Source: Cotesia glomerata
Taxonomy: Eukaryota > Arthropoda > Insecta > Hymenoptera > Braconidae
Direction of reading: 5' to 3'
DNA: 64,000 bases
Assembly: GCF_020080835.1 (NCBI RefSeq)
Contig: NW_025401664.1
Coordinates: 248,001-312,000, forward strand
Under the pieces are notes generated by a model, which worked only from the letters and a program-made list of their open reading frames with translations, did not search any database and was not told where the DNA came from. The position numbers and the translations under genes are program-made. This document shows positions 33,434-43,892 of the stretch, piece by piece (positions within the stretch are counted from its first letter, which is position 1; each line of letters starts with the position of its first letter).

Positions 33434-34050
33434 CACCGGCACACAAAAAAAAGTTGTCTGTACTTGGGACGCGCCACATATATTCCCATGTAATTTGACC
33501 CGCTGAAACCGAATTTGAGGTCCGTTTGGCCCCTACACCCTAGGATTTTGAGAAAACTGTAAAAACCGAAAAAACGGGAAAATTGGGGGTTTTGGTGATT
33601 GAAAAATTTTTAGATTCTAACTATGCATGATTTTCATGTATTTCGATCTGCTTTATACTTATCTGAAGTGTACTCAGACCAGCAGCCATTAAAAGTCTAA
33701 GTAAATCCCGAAAAACCCATGAAAATTGCGAAAAGAAACAAAAAATTCCCAATATTGTGATAAAAAAATGTATTGAGCTAAATATATGATGATTTTCATG
33801 TAGGTTTATCGACGACATATAAATCTCCAACTTTTATAACTCAGACGTCTCGAAAACATCAAACAAATGTGCAAAAACCCCGAAAATTGGAAAAATCAAA
33901 TGTAATATAATAAAAATCGAGTTATTATTCAAAATAAATAAAAAAAATCATATCATTCGATCTGTGGTGCATAAAAAAAGAGTATTTCGTCCTAAGACTT
34001 AAAAAATTAATTTTTCGGAAAATATCATCAAAACCCTTTGGATTTGAATT

Positions 34051-35833
34051 TTAATTCGTTCTCCGCTTATATCTCACCCTTTTATCTTCAAACGTCCTGC
34101 ATAAAGGGTTTCTCTTTCGTTTCCTCTCTTCTTCGGGTAAATCTCTCTTCAGAGTCCAACAATGATCTGCCATCATATTTACATCCCACGTTCCTTGATA
34201 TCGTTTTTCCATCACACTAATGTCTTGATGGAATCTCTCACTGCTGCTCTTCACTAAAATCACCAAGATTTTCAGGAAAGTGTGAAAGATGAGAATGTAA
34301 ATAGTGCAATTTTGTATTCATTAAGCAACCTAAAGTATTATAGTTGTATAACAACTCGTCAACTAAAGTTGCGTAGTTATCACTTTTCGTATTCCCTAAA
34401 AATTGCTGTGATACTTCCTTAAAACTTCCCCAAGCTGCTCTCTCAATCTCGTTCATCTCATATTCAAGATTAGCATCCTGGAATAGAGTCCGAATTTGGG
34501 GTCCATCAAAAATTCCTTCTTTTAATTTAGCGTCACTTATAGCTGGAAATTTTTCGCCCAAGTACTTAAAACAGTTTCCATCTTTATCCAGAGCTTTTGA
34601 CAAATTGCTTCATAAGGCCAAGCTTGATATGAAGTGGGGCAGCAAGTACTTGGAAGGATCAATTAGAGATTGTCGCGTAACATTGTGAGAACCAGGATTC
34701 AAATTTGTTCTTGTTGGCCATTCTTTTTGAATGTAATGATTCTTTCGGTCTCGGCTATCCCACAAACATAAGAAGCAGGGGTACTTTGTGAACCCTGATT
34801 GTTGGCCTAGCAATATTGTTGCAATTTTCAGATCACCACAAACCTTCCATTGATGTTCTGAATAGTTTATTTTATCTAATACAACCTGTAAATTGTCATA
34901 AGTCTCCTTTAGTTTAGTCGAATGAGCTACTGGAATCGGTGCCAATAAGTTTCCATTATGAAGAAGCACAGCTTTAAGACTTCGCCTAGAGGAGTCAATA
35001 AAAAGCCTCCATTCTTCGTCTTTGTAAGTGTTTGGCTTCAACTCATCGATCAGTCCTTTTACATCTGAACAGTACACAAATGAATTTTCGCTGTCTTTTG
35101 TAAAATACTTCCGGAACTCTTTTTCCCTATCACGATAAAAATAATGTGTTGTATTTTTAGCTAATAAGTTGTTTTTCCTTAAAGCTGAGGCTAAATGTTC
35201 AGCTTTTACCTTAGATAGTCCTAAGTCTCGTACAAGGTCATTCAATTCAAGTTGATCGAAGACTTCAGGGTCTTTACTTCTAGGAACACCACTCGGGATG
35301 TATTCTTCATCCTCAGAATGGATCTCTTCGGGTTCAGGATCGATTTCTTCAAAGTTATCTTCAACTTCCATCTCTTCATGTTCATTCACTGGTTCAGGAG
35401 CTGCAGGTTCTTCGACATTCAAAACTTTTCTTCCTGGCACAACTGATGTTACGTTGGCATATTGAATTTTATGTTTGGTTGTCGAAGAAAAACCTGAAAC
35501 TTCCGTCGTGCAAAAATAGCAGTTTTTTTTGACTCGTTGGTGCAGACCAAATCACAGGTTTTGAAAATTTCAAGCACTGTTTACTTTTCGTCTGCTCCCA
35601 ACGAGTAAGCATCGTGTGACACCGATTGCAAAGTGAATGTGGTACCCAAGTTGCTTCCCAGTTCGTAATCTGGATACCGAAGCAGGTTTCGTAGACATTT
35701 TCAATTTGTTTGAAAAAGATCTACGACTTTTCGTTACTTCAAATTCTCCACATATGTAACAGAAGCAATTGGGTTTTGTTACATATGTGAGAGACACTCT
35801 TGTCATATTAAACGCTTCCAGAAGCCAAGTCAC
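34051..35833 (-). pseudogene. putative DDE-type transposase, left-arm copy
   Basis: The minus-strand pieces, read in order from 35833, form one protein in several frames. They are an N-terminal Cys-rich finger (PNCFCYICGEF), a second Cys/His segment ending in PGRKVLNVEEPAAPEP (35440), an acidic linker, and the conserved core WRLFIDSSRRSLKAVLLHNG with WKVCGDLKIATILLGQQSG and FPCFLCLWDSRDRK-like sequence. The last pieces (34603-34238 and 34266-34051) end with FHQDISVMEKRYQG. I recognise this as an abundant uncharacterised family in arthropods and cnidarians. The paired acidic residues suggest an RNase H-like transposase, but that is inference. At least three frame breaks make it inactive. Confidence 0.6.
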
Positions 35834-36060
35834 CCACTAATGAAGAGCTGCAGTCACTTGATGACGACGCCTGCGAGCCTGCTTTCTCACTCTGACCAGA
35901 CGCCGATACTGGGATTCCGGGTCCCTGCATCGTAAAACACTTATTACTTGTGCCTGCCATGACGGCATTCAAGCCGTTAACCCAGGGACTATGCCAGACG
36001 GTCCTGTTGCCCGCCGTCACCACGTGGAGGTGCCCTGGTTACAGGCACAAGCATTTAAGC
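35834..36060. other. GC-rich island at the palindrome centre
   Basis: About 225 bp markedly richer in G and C than everything around it lies between the two inverted arms. A 71-codon minus-strand frame (36023-35808) crosses it without recognisable motifs. It could be a fragment of another element (its composition recalls LINE 5' regions) captured at the junction. Confidence 0.4.
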
Positions 36061-36089
36061 AAGAAATCGATTCTGAGCCCAAAAGTTCC

Positions 36090-37015
36090 TAGAAGTGAAA
36101 ACCCTGAAACATCAGCTTAAAGAAAAAAATTTATTAACTAAAAATACAACAGCTTATTTTTATCGTGATAGGGAAAAAAAATCTGATAACATTTTTAAAA
36201 CGGCGAAAATTCATTAGTGGACTGTTCAGATGTAAGAAGTTTGATTGATGAGTTAAAGCCGAACACTTTCAGGACGAGGAGTGAAAGTTTTTCATTGCTT
36301 TGTCTAAGCGAAGTCTCAAAGCACCGACTCCAGTAGCTCATTTGACCAAAAATCATTGAAAAGTTTGTGGTGATCTGAAAATTGCTACACTAGTTAAGCC
36401 AACAATCTGGTTCACAATATATCCCTTCTTGTATGTTTGTAGGATAGTCACGATCGGAAAATTCCCTACAGTAGAAAAGAACGGCCAACAAGAAAGAATT
36501 TGAATCATGGTTCTCACAACGTTATGCGAGAATCTCTCATTAATCCTTACAAGTACTTGCTGCCACCACTTTATATCAAGCTTGACCTTATGAAGCATTT
36601 TGTCAAAGCTCTCGATAAAAATGGCAACTGTGTTAAGTACTTGGACGAAAAATTTCAGCTATAAGTGACAATAAATTGAAAGAAGGAATTTTTTATGTAC
36701 CCCAAATTCGGACTCAATTCCAGGATGCTAATCTTGAGTATGAGATGCACAAGATTGAGAGAGCAGCTTGGGGAAGTTTTAAGGAAGTATCTCGAAATTT
36801 TTAGGGAATGTGAATACAAAATTGCACTATTTACAATCTCATCTTTCACACTTTCCTGAAAATCTTGGTAATTTCAGTGAAGAAAGAGAAGAAACATTCC
36901 ATCAAAACATGAGTGGATGTCAATATGATGGTAGATCATTGTTGGACTCTGAAGAGAGATTTACCCGAAGAAGAGGAAACGAAAGAGAAAAACTTAATGC
37001 AGGATGATTGAAGTT
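36090..37015 (+). pseudogene. inverted, more decayed copy of the same transposase
   Basis: Plus-strand translation fragments mirror the left-arm gene. ACAACAGCTTATTTTTATCG with GTGATAGGG corresponds to the TTHYFYRDRE region. Later fragments correspond to the KVCGDLKIAT, LGNTKSDN, LHYLHSHLSHFPENLG and final acidic-basic tail regions. The order is the same as in the left arm but many frame breaks and deletions are present. It therefore decayed more than its partner or was copied incompletely. Confidence 0.65.
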
Positions 37016-37664
37016 AAAAGGGCGAGATATAAGCGGAGGACGAAGTAAAAATCAAATCCAAAGGGTTTTGATGATATTTTCCGAAAAATTAATTTTTTAA
37101 GTCTTAAGACGAAATACTTTTTTTTTTTATGCACCACAGATCGAATGATATGATTTTTTTATTTATTTTGAATAATAACTCGATTTTTATTATATTACAT
37201 TTGATTTTTTCCAATTTTCGGGGTTTTGCACATTTGTTTGATGTTTTCGAGACGTCTGAGTTATAAAAGTTGGAGATTTATATGTCGTCGACAAACCTAC
37301 ATGAAAATCATCATATATTTAGCTCAATACATTTTTTATCACAATATTGGGAATTTTTGTTTTTCGCAATTTTCATGGGTTTTCGGGATTTACTTAGACT
37401 TTTAATGGCTGCTGGTCTGAGTACACTTCAGATAAGTATAAAGCAGATCGAAATACATGAAAATCATGCATAGTTAGAATCTAAAAAATTTTCAATCACC
37501 AAACCCCCAATTTTCCCGTTTTTCGGTTTTACAGTTTTCTCAAGATCCTAGGGTGTAGGGGCCAAACGGACCTCAAATTCGGGTTCAGCGGGTCAAATTA
37601 CATGGGAATATAAGTGGCGCGTCCCAGGTAGGGACAACTTTTTGTGTGCCGGTGTGATAATAAT

Positions 37665-39727
37665 TATTATTTAGCGAAACACTTTCAAAAGACACTGATG
37701 ACTTAGATCGCAATAACTACAAAATAATATACAGATCAGACTGTAAAAACAATAGCCGAGGATTAATCTGTTACGCAAAATCTAATATTGCTGTTAACTA
37801 TGAAGCATCGGAATTCATACATGATGAAAAAAGCCATGTAGAATTATTTATGTTAAAATTTGAAAATTACTACATTATAAGTGGATACAAATCACCGTCA
37901 GCTATACGTAACATGTTCGAAACGATCTGTGATAAAATTATTAAACGAGTACCTGAAAACAGTCAAATTATTTTTCTAGGTGATTTTAATTATAATGTAC
38001 ATAATCCAGAAAAAAAATGTGAAAATAATTATTTAATTCAATATTTAAAAAAATATCAATTAATATCTAAATTACCAAATGATTCTGTAACAACAAATTT
38101 GAATACACAAATTGATGTTATTTTTTCCAATATTCAGAATTTGAAATGTGGAGTTTATGAGAGTATTTTTAGTTATCACAAACCTATATTTGCTATAATA
38201 AAAGAATCTAGAAATAACTCTGAACAAAAATTAGAAAGAAATAATTCAATTGGCAGTGATGATAAAAATGAATTTAATAATAAAATAATAATTGATTTAC
38301 AAGTTAGTCAAAAAATTCACGGAAAACGTTCTACATTACATAACGATAATAATACTACATCAACAACACAAAACTTATATGATGAGATCAAAAGATCAGA
38401 AACGTATTTTGAGTCTGACCATATTAATTTATTCCAAAATATTATAAATATGAATTTACAAAACCGTGGCTTTTATAATAATGCTCAAGATACTTTATTT
38501 ATTTATGATAATGTATTGCACTTTTTAAAACCAAATCCTATTAATGAAAAGAACATACAAATTTTAGGCACCAATCCTTATCTAAATTCTGAATTTAGTA
38601 GTGTTGGACATTGAATTTGCACTCAATATGACGGTCATGGCGTAATCCATGTTTATGACAGCTTAAATTTAAAATTTCTATACGATGAGCAAAAAAATTA
38701 TTTGAATAAAATTTATCCATTTGATACAGAGTATCAATTTCATCAAGTACAACAACAACCTGATTACAAATCATGCGGAGCTTTTGCAATATACTTCGCA
38801 ACTTTGCTTTGTTTTGGAAAAAATCCAGATATTGATATATTAAAAAAAACATACGACGTTTCTCATATGCGAAATCATATATGGCAAATGTTAAATCAAG
38901 AAAAACTGTTTAGATTCCCAGAAAATGGATATCTACGTTGTAATAACATTAATTCATCAACTATAAAAAATAAAACTAAAATTACTATAAATAATAATTC
39001 AAATATCAATAACAATAATTCAAATAAGGTTAATGATGAAGTTAAATTAAACGTAGACGATAATTCAAAAATTCAACAAATACAGAAAACAATATTAGAC
39101 ATTGACTATGAAAATCTATCAGTACCAACTCAAAATCAATATGAAAATATCAAAAATTCAAACACGTATTTAGATGATGATCATATTAATTTATTCCTTG
39201 ACATAATGAATATGAGTATAAGAAAACGTAATGCTTATAATAACGCTCAAAATGTTTTATTTTATCTTGAAATACTATTGGATTCATTAACACCAATCCC
39301 AAACAATAAAGCTAATGTTCAAATTTTATACAGTCCACCAGAAGTCGATGATAATTCAATAGAATAAATTGGTCATTGGATTTGTACTAAATACGACGGT
39401 AGAGGAATAGTTCATGTCTACGACAGTTTAAATTTAAAATTTCTGAATAATAGTCAAATTAATTATTTAAATAAAATTTATCTTTTTGGAAAAAAATATA
39501 AATTTCATTTAGTGCAACAACAACCCGATTTAAGATCATGTGGAGCATTTGCAATATACTTTGCTACTTTACTCTGTTTTGACGAATCTCCAAATATTGA
39601 TATTTTACGTAAAACATACGATGTTGCTCAAATGCGAAATCACATATGTCAAATGTTGAACCAAAAGAAACTGTCATTTAGAAGTATTGAAAAAAATTCA
39701 AATTTCGTTATTTTCAATACTTTTTAA
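37665..39727 (+). pseudogene. Helentron C-terminal part: endonuclease plus two C48-like proteases
   Basis: One frame runs from about 37665 to 39727 with only two in-frame stops (TGA at 38612-38614 and TAA at 39365-39367). First comes an EEP-type endonuclease domain (RGLICYAKSNIAV, IIFLGDFNYNV, QIDVIFSN), which Helentrons carry after the helicase. Two Ulp1/adenain-like cysteine-protease modules follow. Each has GH(W)ICT, HVYDSLNLKFL, QQQPD and SCGAFAIYFATLLCF, giving the His-Asp-Gln-Cys set. In module 1 the Trp codon after GH is the TGA. Module starts are about 760 bp apart (near 38402 and 39170). C48 enzymes cleave SUMO-like conjugates or polyproteins; the role here is unknown. Confidence 0.75.
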
Positions 39728-40310
39728 TTCGTTTTTTTAATCAGGGGTAAATAAAACTTACAATTCATTATTTTTGTAACAATTTCTAACATTTGAATTT
39801 CAAAAATTTTATTCTAACCAATAAATTTTTGAAACTACTTAATTAAATAAATAAATAATAATAATAATAATTATTATTATTATTATTTTTTTAATGAAAA
39901 TCTCACTTGCTCTGTAAAAGACAACAGCTAAGAAACTAAACACTACCACAAAAATACGAACTTTTTGTGAACATTATCTACATTGTCCACTGATTTCTTT
40001 AATTAAGTATAGAATATGACAATAACTATAAAAACAACTTTCTTCAGAGTATCCTTTGTACATACTTGACTTGATTAAAAAAAAAAACAGACACTTCACT
40101 AATGATTACTTATACAATTCTCCAGATTTTCATTTTTGGCGCTAGTTGACTTATCCGCGAAAGAACCTCTTTCTTTCTGATTGTTTTCATTACTTTTCTA
40201 GTTGAAATTCGCATTCAGCTTAACCTACAATTGTTACTATCTTATTTGACAATTAAAAAATAAATACAGGTTGTAACATTTCTCATATTATCAATAATAA
40301 TATAACTATT
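39728..40310. other. AT-rich spacer with an AAT/ATT palindrome
   Basis: The stretch 39850-39890 consists of AATAAT repeats followed by ATTATT repeats and can fold on itself. Helentron 3' ends often carry hairpins, but I cannot assign this as the terminus. The 5' flank of the following small gene, including its promoter, must also lie here; no core promoter motif is obvious. Confidence 0.35.
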
Positions 40311-40737
40311 ATGGATCGTAAGTTGTACATAATTATTTATTTTCCTACTTTAATTGTAGTAATATATAGATATTAAAAATATTTTTATCTAAAATATCAA
40401 TTTTAATTTATAGTTTCAAAGGAAGAACAGAATTATTTCTGTCGAGAGCTTTTTGCAAAGTTAGAAAACACTTTTAATCTGGATGTCACCAATTTGAAAA
40501 CTGCTGACGATGTAAGGAATACATTTACTCAAATTATTATTTATTAACTCAAATCTGTAAAAATTATTTTTTATTTAATAAATCTTGTTACAGAAAATAA
40601 AGAAGCTCGAACAAAGAAAAAGAAAATTAGAGGCTGAACTGATTACTCTCAAAAATCTCTACGACACTATTAAAGCAACCAACCTAACTTTCAAAAATAA
40701 TCGTGGACGTGGATATGCTAACTCTTACCGCCACTAA
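40311..40737 (+). CDS. small three-exon gene A: coiled coil with RGRGY tail
   Basis: The coding exons are 40311-40317, 40414-40511 and 40594-40737, with GTAAGT/TATAG and GTAAGG/TTACAG splice sites and intron phases 1 and 0. The 82-residue product starts MDLSKEEQNYF, continues with a Lys/Glu/Leu-rich probable coiled coil (KIKKLEQRKRKLEAELITLK), and ends FKNNRGRGYANSYRH. There is no signal peptide. AATAAA signals follow within 40 bp of the stop. The product is not recognised. A basic coil plus an Arg-Gly tail suggests nucleic-acid or ribonucleoprotein contact, but that is inference. Gene B (41470-41943) is a convergent paralogue with the same exon plan, which argues strongly that this is a real gene. 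Confidence 0.7.
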
Positions 40738-41469
40738 TTAAATAAATGAATAAACATGTAATACAATAAAATATTAAACACGTTAAAAACACTCTATTCT
40801 TTCATTCGCCAACATTATTCGTATATATCTACATTCAAACTCAAAATATAACATCTATACACAGCAACAATACATAAATATTATTTCGCTTTATCAATCT
40901 AAAAAATTTTTATGTTTCATAATATTATAATGTAATGCCGATCTTCTAAATAATTTGAAAATAAATTGCTTTGAAAAATTAAAGCAATATTTACTGGCAA
41001 ACTGGATTAAAATTTAAAAACTATTAATATTCAATTACGATTAGTTTAATAAAATCTAAATCTTGCCACATCAACAAAATAATCAAGTAAAAACTAATTC
41101 TATTAAAAAAAAATAAAACATATTTTTCATTTTACCATTTAATTATAAACTTTTGACACATACCTATCAAAAAGTTATAATAGGTTCGTCTTAATTAATG
41201 AGCTTTATTAAAATTTTAAATTTATTATAACCTCACATAGTAATTTTGATTTCTATATTTTAATTCAATGAGTATTATTTTTTGTCATTTTCAACTAATT
41301 AAATGGAATGTTTTACTTAAGATACATAATGATTATTGAAATAATAAAAAATTTAAAATTATCTATTTAGCTTAGTTTTTTTTACTTTAGTATATCATAA
41401 TAAACAATTTTACTTTTAAGTTTAATTTTAATTACATTAAAGTATTGGCAAAAATATAAATGTAATGAA

Positions 41470-41943
41470 TTAATAAGGCTGGTAAGATCCGCGTCCTCGA
41501 TATCCAGCATCTCCACGTCCTCGATATCCAGCATCTCCACGTCCTCGATATCCAGCATCTCCAAGTCCTCGATTATTAAAACGAGCGACATAATCTCCAT
41601 AGAAACTCACTTCTCGTTCTAACTGTCGCACTTCATATTCCAATTTACGAATCTCCTGACAAAAAAAAATAATAAATTAATATAAAATGATTAGTCTATA
41701 AGGATACTGAAAAAAGACAAGTCATACATCTGATAAATTTACCTTGACTTTATAGATTTCAGCTGGTGACATTGGCACAGTGTCAAAAACTGTCTTAATC
41801 ACTTTAATTGCATCGTCAACTCTTTTTTTATTTTCCTCATTCACTGTAAATTATAAAATATTTATTAAAAACACTTGAATCAAATAATATATTATTCTTG
41901 TCAAATAGATTATAACAATAATTGAATATTACTTATACTTACT
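41470..41943 (-). CDS. small three-exon gene B: coiled coil with GDAGYRGR repeats
   Basis: On the minus strand the exons are 41943 and upstream (5' UTR plus the A of ATG), 41843-41743, and 41655-41470. Splice sites are GTAAGT/TTTACAG and GTAAAT/TTGTCAG. The start codon is split by the first intron (A, then TG). The 95-residue product starts MNEENKKRVDD, has a coil region (KVKEIRKLEYEVRQLEREV) and a tail with three GDAGYRGR repeats ending GSYQPY. Intron phases (1, then 0) and the EE...F...K(I/E)(K/R)KLE pattern match gene A. The extent of the 5' UTR exon is unknown. Function unknown. Confidence 0.7.
41493..41576 (-). repeat. 24-bp coding tandem repeat in gene B
   Basis: Three essentially perfect 24-bp units (starting 41493, 41517 and 41541) and part of a fourth encode GDAGYRGR. 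The near identity of the units at the DNA level indicates recent expansion or homogenisation. Confidence 0.9.
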
Positions 41944-42336
41944 TTTGTTGCAAAGATATAAAAATTCCTATAATAATAAAAATTAAAATAATCAAGACAA
42001 TCGTAGAAAAAAATAGAAAAAATTTTATAATATGTTATTAAAGTTAAAAAATGTTCTTCTTTTATTTAACTTCAATCATTTTTACTACAAACTTCAAATC
42101 GGTTACAGTTCAATAGTTTCACTTATTCATATATTAGGGATGCGTTCAGATGACATTGGTTAAGGATGAAGACCGAAGTTGATACACATTTCAGAACTGA
42201 GCACAATAAGTTAGACATGCATAGAGTCGGGGTATTAATGGTATTAATACCTAAGGTAGTGCATGTTTTCATGAGAATGGTAGAAAGATGTATAAAGTTG
42301 CTATTTATCATTTTTTTCTCTTAATGAAGTAACGTA

Positions 42337-42564
42337 GTATAATTTCGACTGGAATGCCATCTTAAGTTAATGCAGCGTCAAAGCTAAGCATTGTTTAAAG
42401 GTGCAATTTCATGCTGACGCTTGACGCGGATTTTACAAACTAAACAATGTTTAGTTTTTGATGCTGCGTTAATTTAAGATGGCGCTCCAGTCGAAATTGT
42501 ATACCATTTGACCTCATTTGACGCTCTAAGCCAGCGTCAAGCGTCAGCATGAAATTGTGTCTTT
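42337..42564. repeat. interleaved inverted repeats, order A-B-A'-B'
   Basis: Arm A (42337-42396) pairs with A' (42442-42502), and arm B (42397-42427) pairs with B' (42534-42564). Anchors are AATTTCGACTGG with CCAGTCGAAATT, and GCAATTTCATGCTGACGC with GCGTCAGCATGAAATTGT. Because the arms alternate, both stems together would form a pseudoknot rather than a simple hairpin. It may be two overlapping MITE ends or a rearranged foldback element. No gene is present. Confidence 0.65.
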
Positions 42565-42569
42565 AAGGT

Positions 42570-43230
42570 GTCAGGTGTCGCTTTTTGCGACTCAATCGGG
42601 AAATTTAAATATTTAAATGATATTTGAATAATCAAATTGTTATTAGATTATTTATTTGAATAAATATAAATAGTTAATGTGCAAACCAATAACTAGTTTT
42701 AAATATAAAATATATTGACTAATTATTAACTAAATATTTTTAATAAAATATAAATTAATGAAGAGAACCGAAATAAAAACTGATAAATAAAAAATTCTGA
42801 ACAAAATTTCAAATTTTTTTGAATTAATAATGTTCAAATAAACAAAACATAATTGAGTTTTAAATAATACTAAGTTATTTACGAATCAAGCATTCGATTA
42901 CATATACAGTTGGTGCCGTGAAATTATAAAAAATTTATCAGTAGCTAATAAAATTTTTGCTAATTCATAAGTAATCAATAAAAGTTGTTTGCTGTAATTA
43001 GTGGACATTTGAAGTTTTCACGATAAATATTAGAAATTTTACATATGTTGATTATAAATAGTAATTAATCTTCATAAAAACTTTTAAAATCAAGTTTCCA
43101 TGTAGTCTGATGAAATATTAATTGAATCTTGGAATGTTAATCTGATTATTCCTCCAATAATAATCATGCAAATCAATCAATCTTTATTAAAGCATATGTA
43201 TCTTAACTTGAAATAAAAATCATATTGTTG
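42570..43230. other. AT-rich spacer, nothing recognised
   Basis: Very AT-rich sequence with no open frame of note and no repeat that I could match elsewhere in the window. Confidence 0.5.
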
Positions 43231-43234
43231 AATT

Positions 43235-43375
43235 TCTCGAGCTGAAACAAGAATCAACTTTTTAAGCTCAAAAATATTATGATAAAAAATTTGAGTTGTA
43301 CCGCTTTTCATACAAAGTTAGCGGGAAGTTGCAGGGATGGCCTTTAGGGTCAACCGTTTACTTAATTTTTTTTAT
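43235..43375 (+). repeat. GT-core dispersed repeat, partial copy D
   Basis: A degenerate GAGCTC-type palindrome stretch is followed by TTAGCGGGAAGTTGCAGGGA, TGGCCTTTAGGGTCAACCGT and a T-run. These match the boundaries at 7334-7385 and 9548-9598. The GT tract and right half are absent, so this may be the terminal part of a copy. Confidence 0.7.
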
Positions 43376-43892
43376 CAATAAATTATAACCAAAAATTTAA
43401 AAAAAAATTTTCATTTGTAAAAAACTTCAAAAACTACAAGTACAATTTTCGAAAAATATTTTTTTGATTATAATTTAATAAATTAAGCAAAATAAAAAAA
43501 ATAAAAAATGTCGACTAACTTTATTATTATAATAAATAAAAGCAATTCAGTTAATTTATAGTCTGTATATTTTTTAAAGAAATTTCAATAATGATTCAAC
43601 TGGAGTTTCCAAATCAATTTCAATTGTAACCTCAAAACATATCCATAGAGTGTGTGATGGAATATATTGCAGCATTTGACATGAATATCTTACAGTATAA
43701 GCCAAAATTCAGAGATGCAATTATTTTTCACAAAATTATCTTATCAATTTTTGTATTTTTTTAATAATCAGTAATAAATATTGTTACTCCAGCGATAACT
43801 GCAAATTTTAATATCTAAATCAGCTGATTACACAAGAGCTCGAAATGAAATCAAATATGAATAATAAGTTGATCAGTAGTTCTAAAATACTT

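Larger units (their letters stand above)
33434..37654. mobile_element. 4.2-kb palindromic DNA transposon inside the Helentron
   Basis: The element begins CACCGGCACACAAAAAAAAG and ends with the inverse (TTTTTGTGTGCCGGTG). The inverted homology is not a short terminal repeat. It extends at least to about 34200 on the left and 36900 on the right, and includes transposase coding sequence, so the element is an inverted dimer of one transposon. CAC ends recall CACTA/Chapaev-type (CMC) elements, but I found no clear 2-3 bp target duplication. The flanking Helentron sequence on both sides is in the same orientation, which proves insertion plus loss of some Helentron DNA. Confidence 0.75.

Noticed and set aside
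33621..33830. Short ORF in the left arm, mirrored at 37270-37473
   Set aside because: Both are the same non-coding terminal sequence of the palindromic transposon read in opposite directions.
29692..39727. Giant-virus or provirus segment, suggested by the AT-rich HUH/helicase/protease combination
   Set aside because: The HUH Rep plus PIF1 helicase plus EEP endonuclease order is that of Helentron transposons. No capsid or other viral gene is present.
41382..41600. Minus-strand ORF with repeated LDIEDVEM
   Set aside because: It is another frame of the 24-bp repeat in gene B. The spliced frame giving GDAGYRGR has support from gene A.
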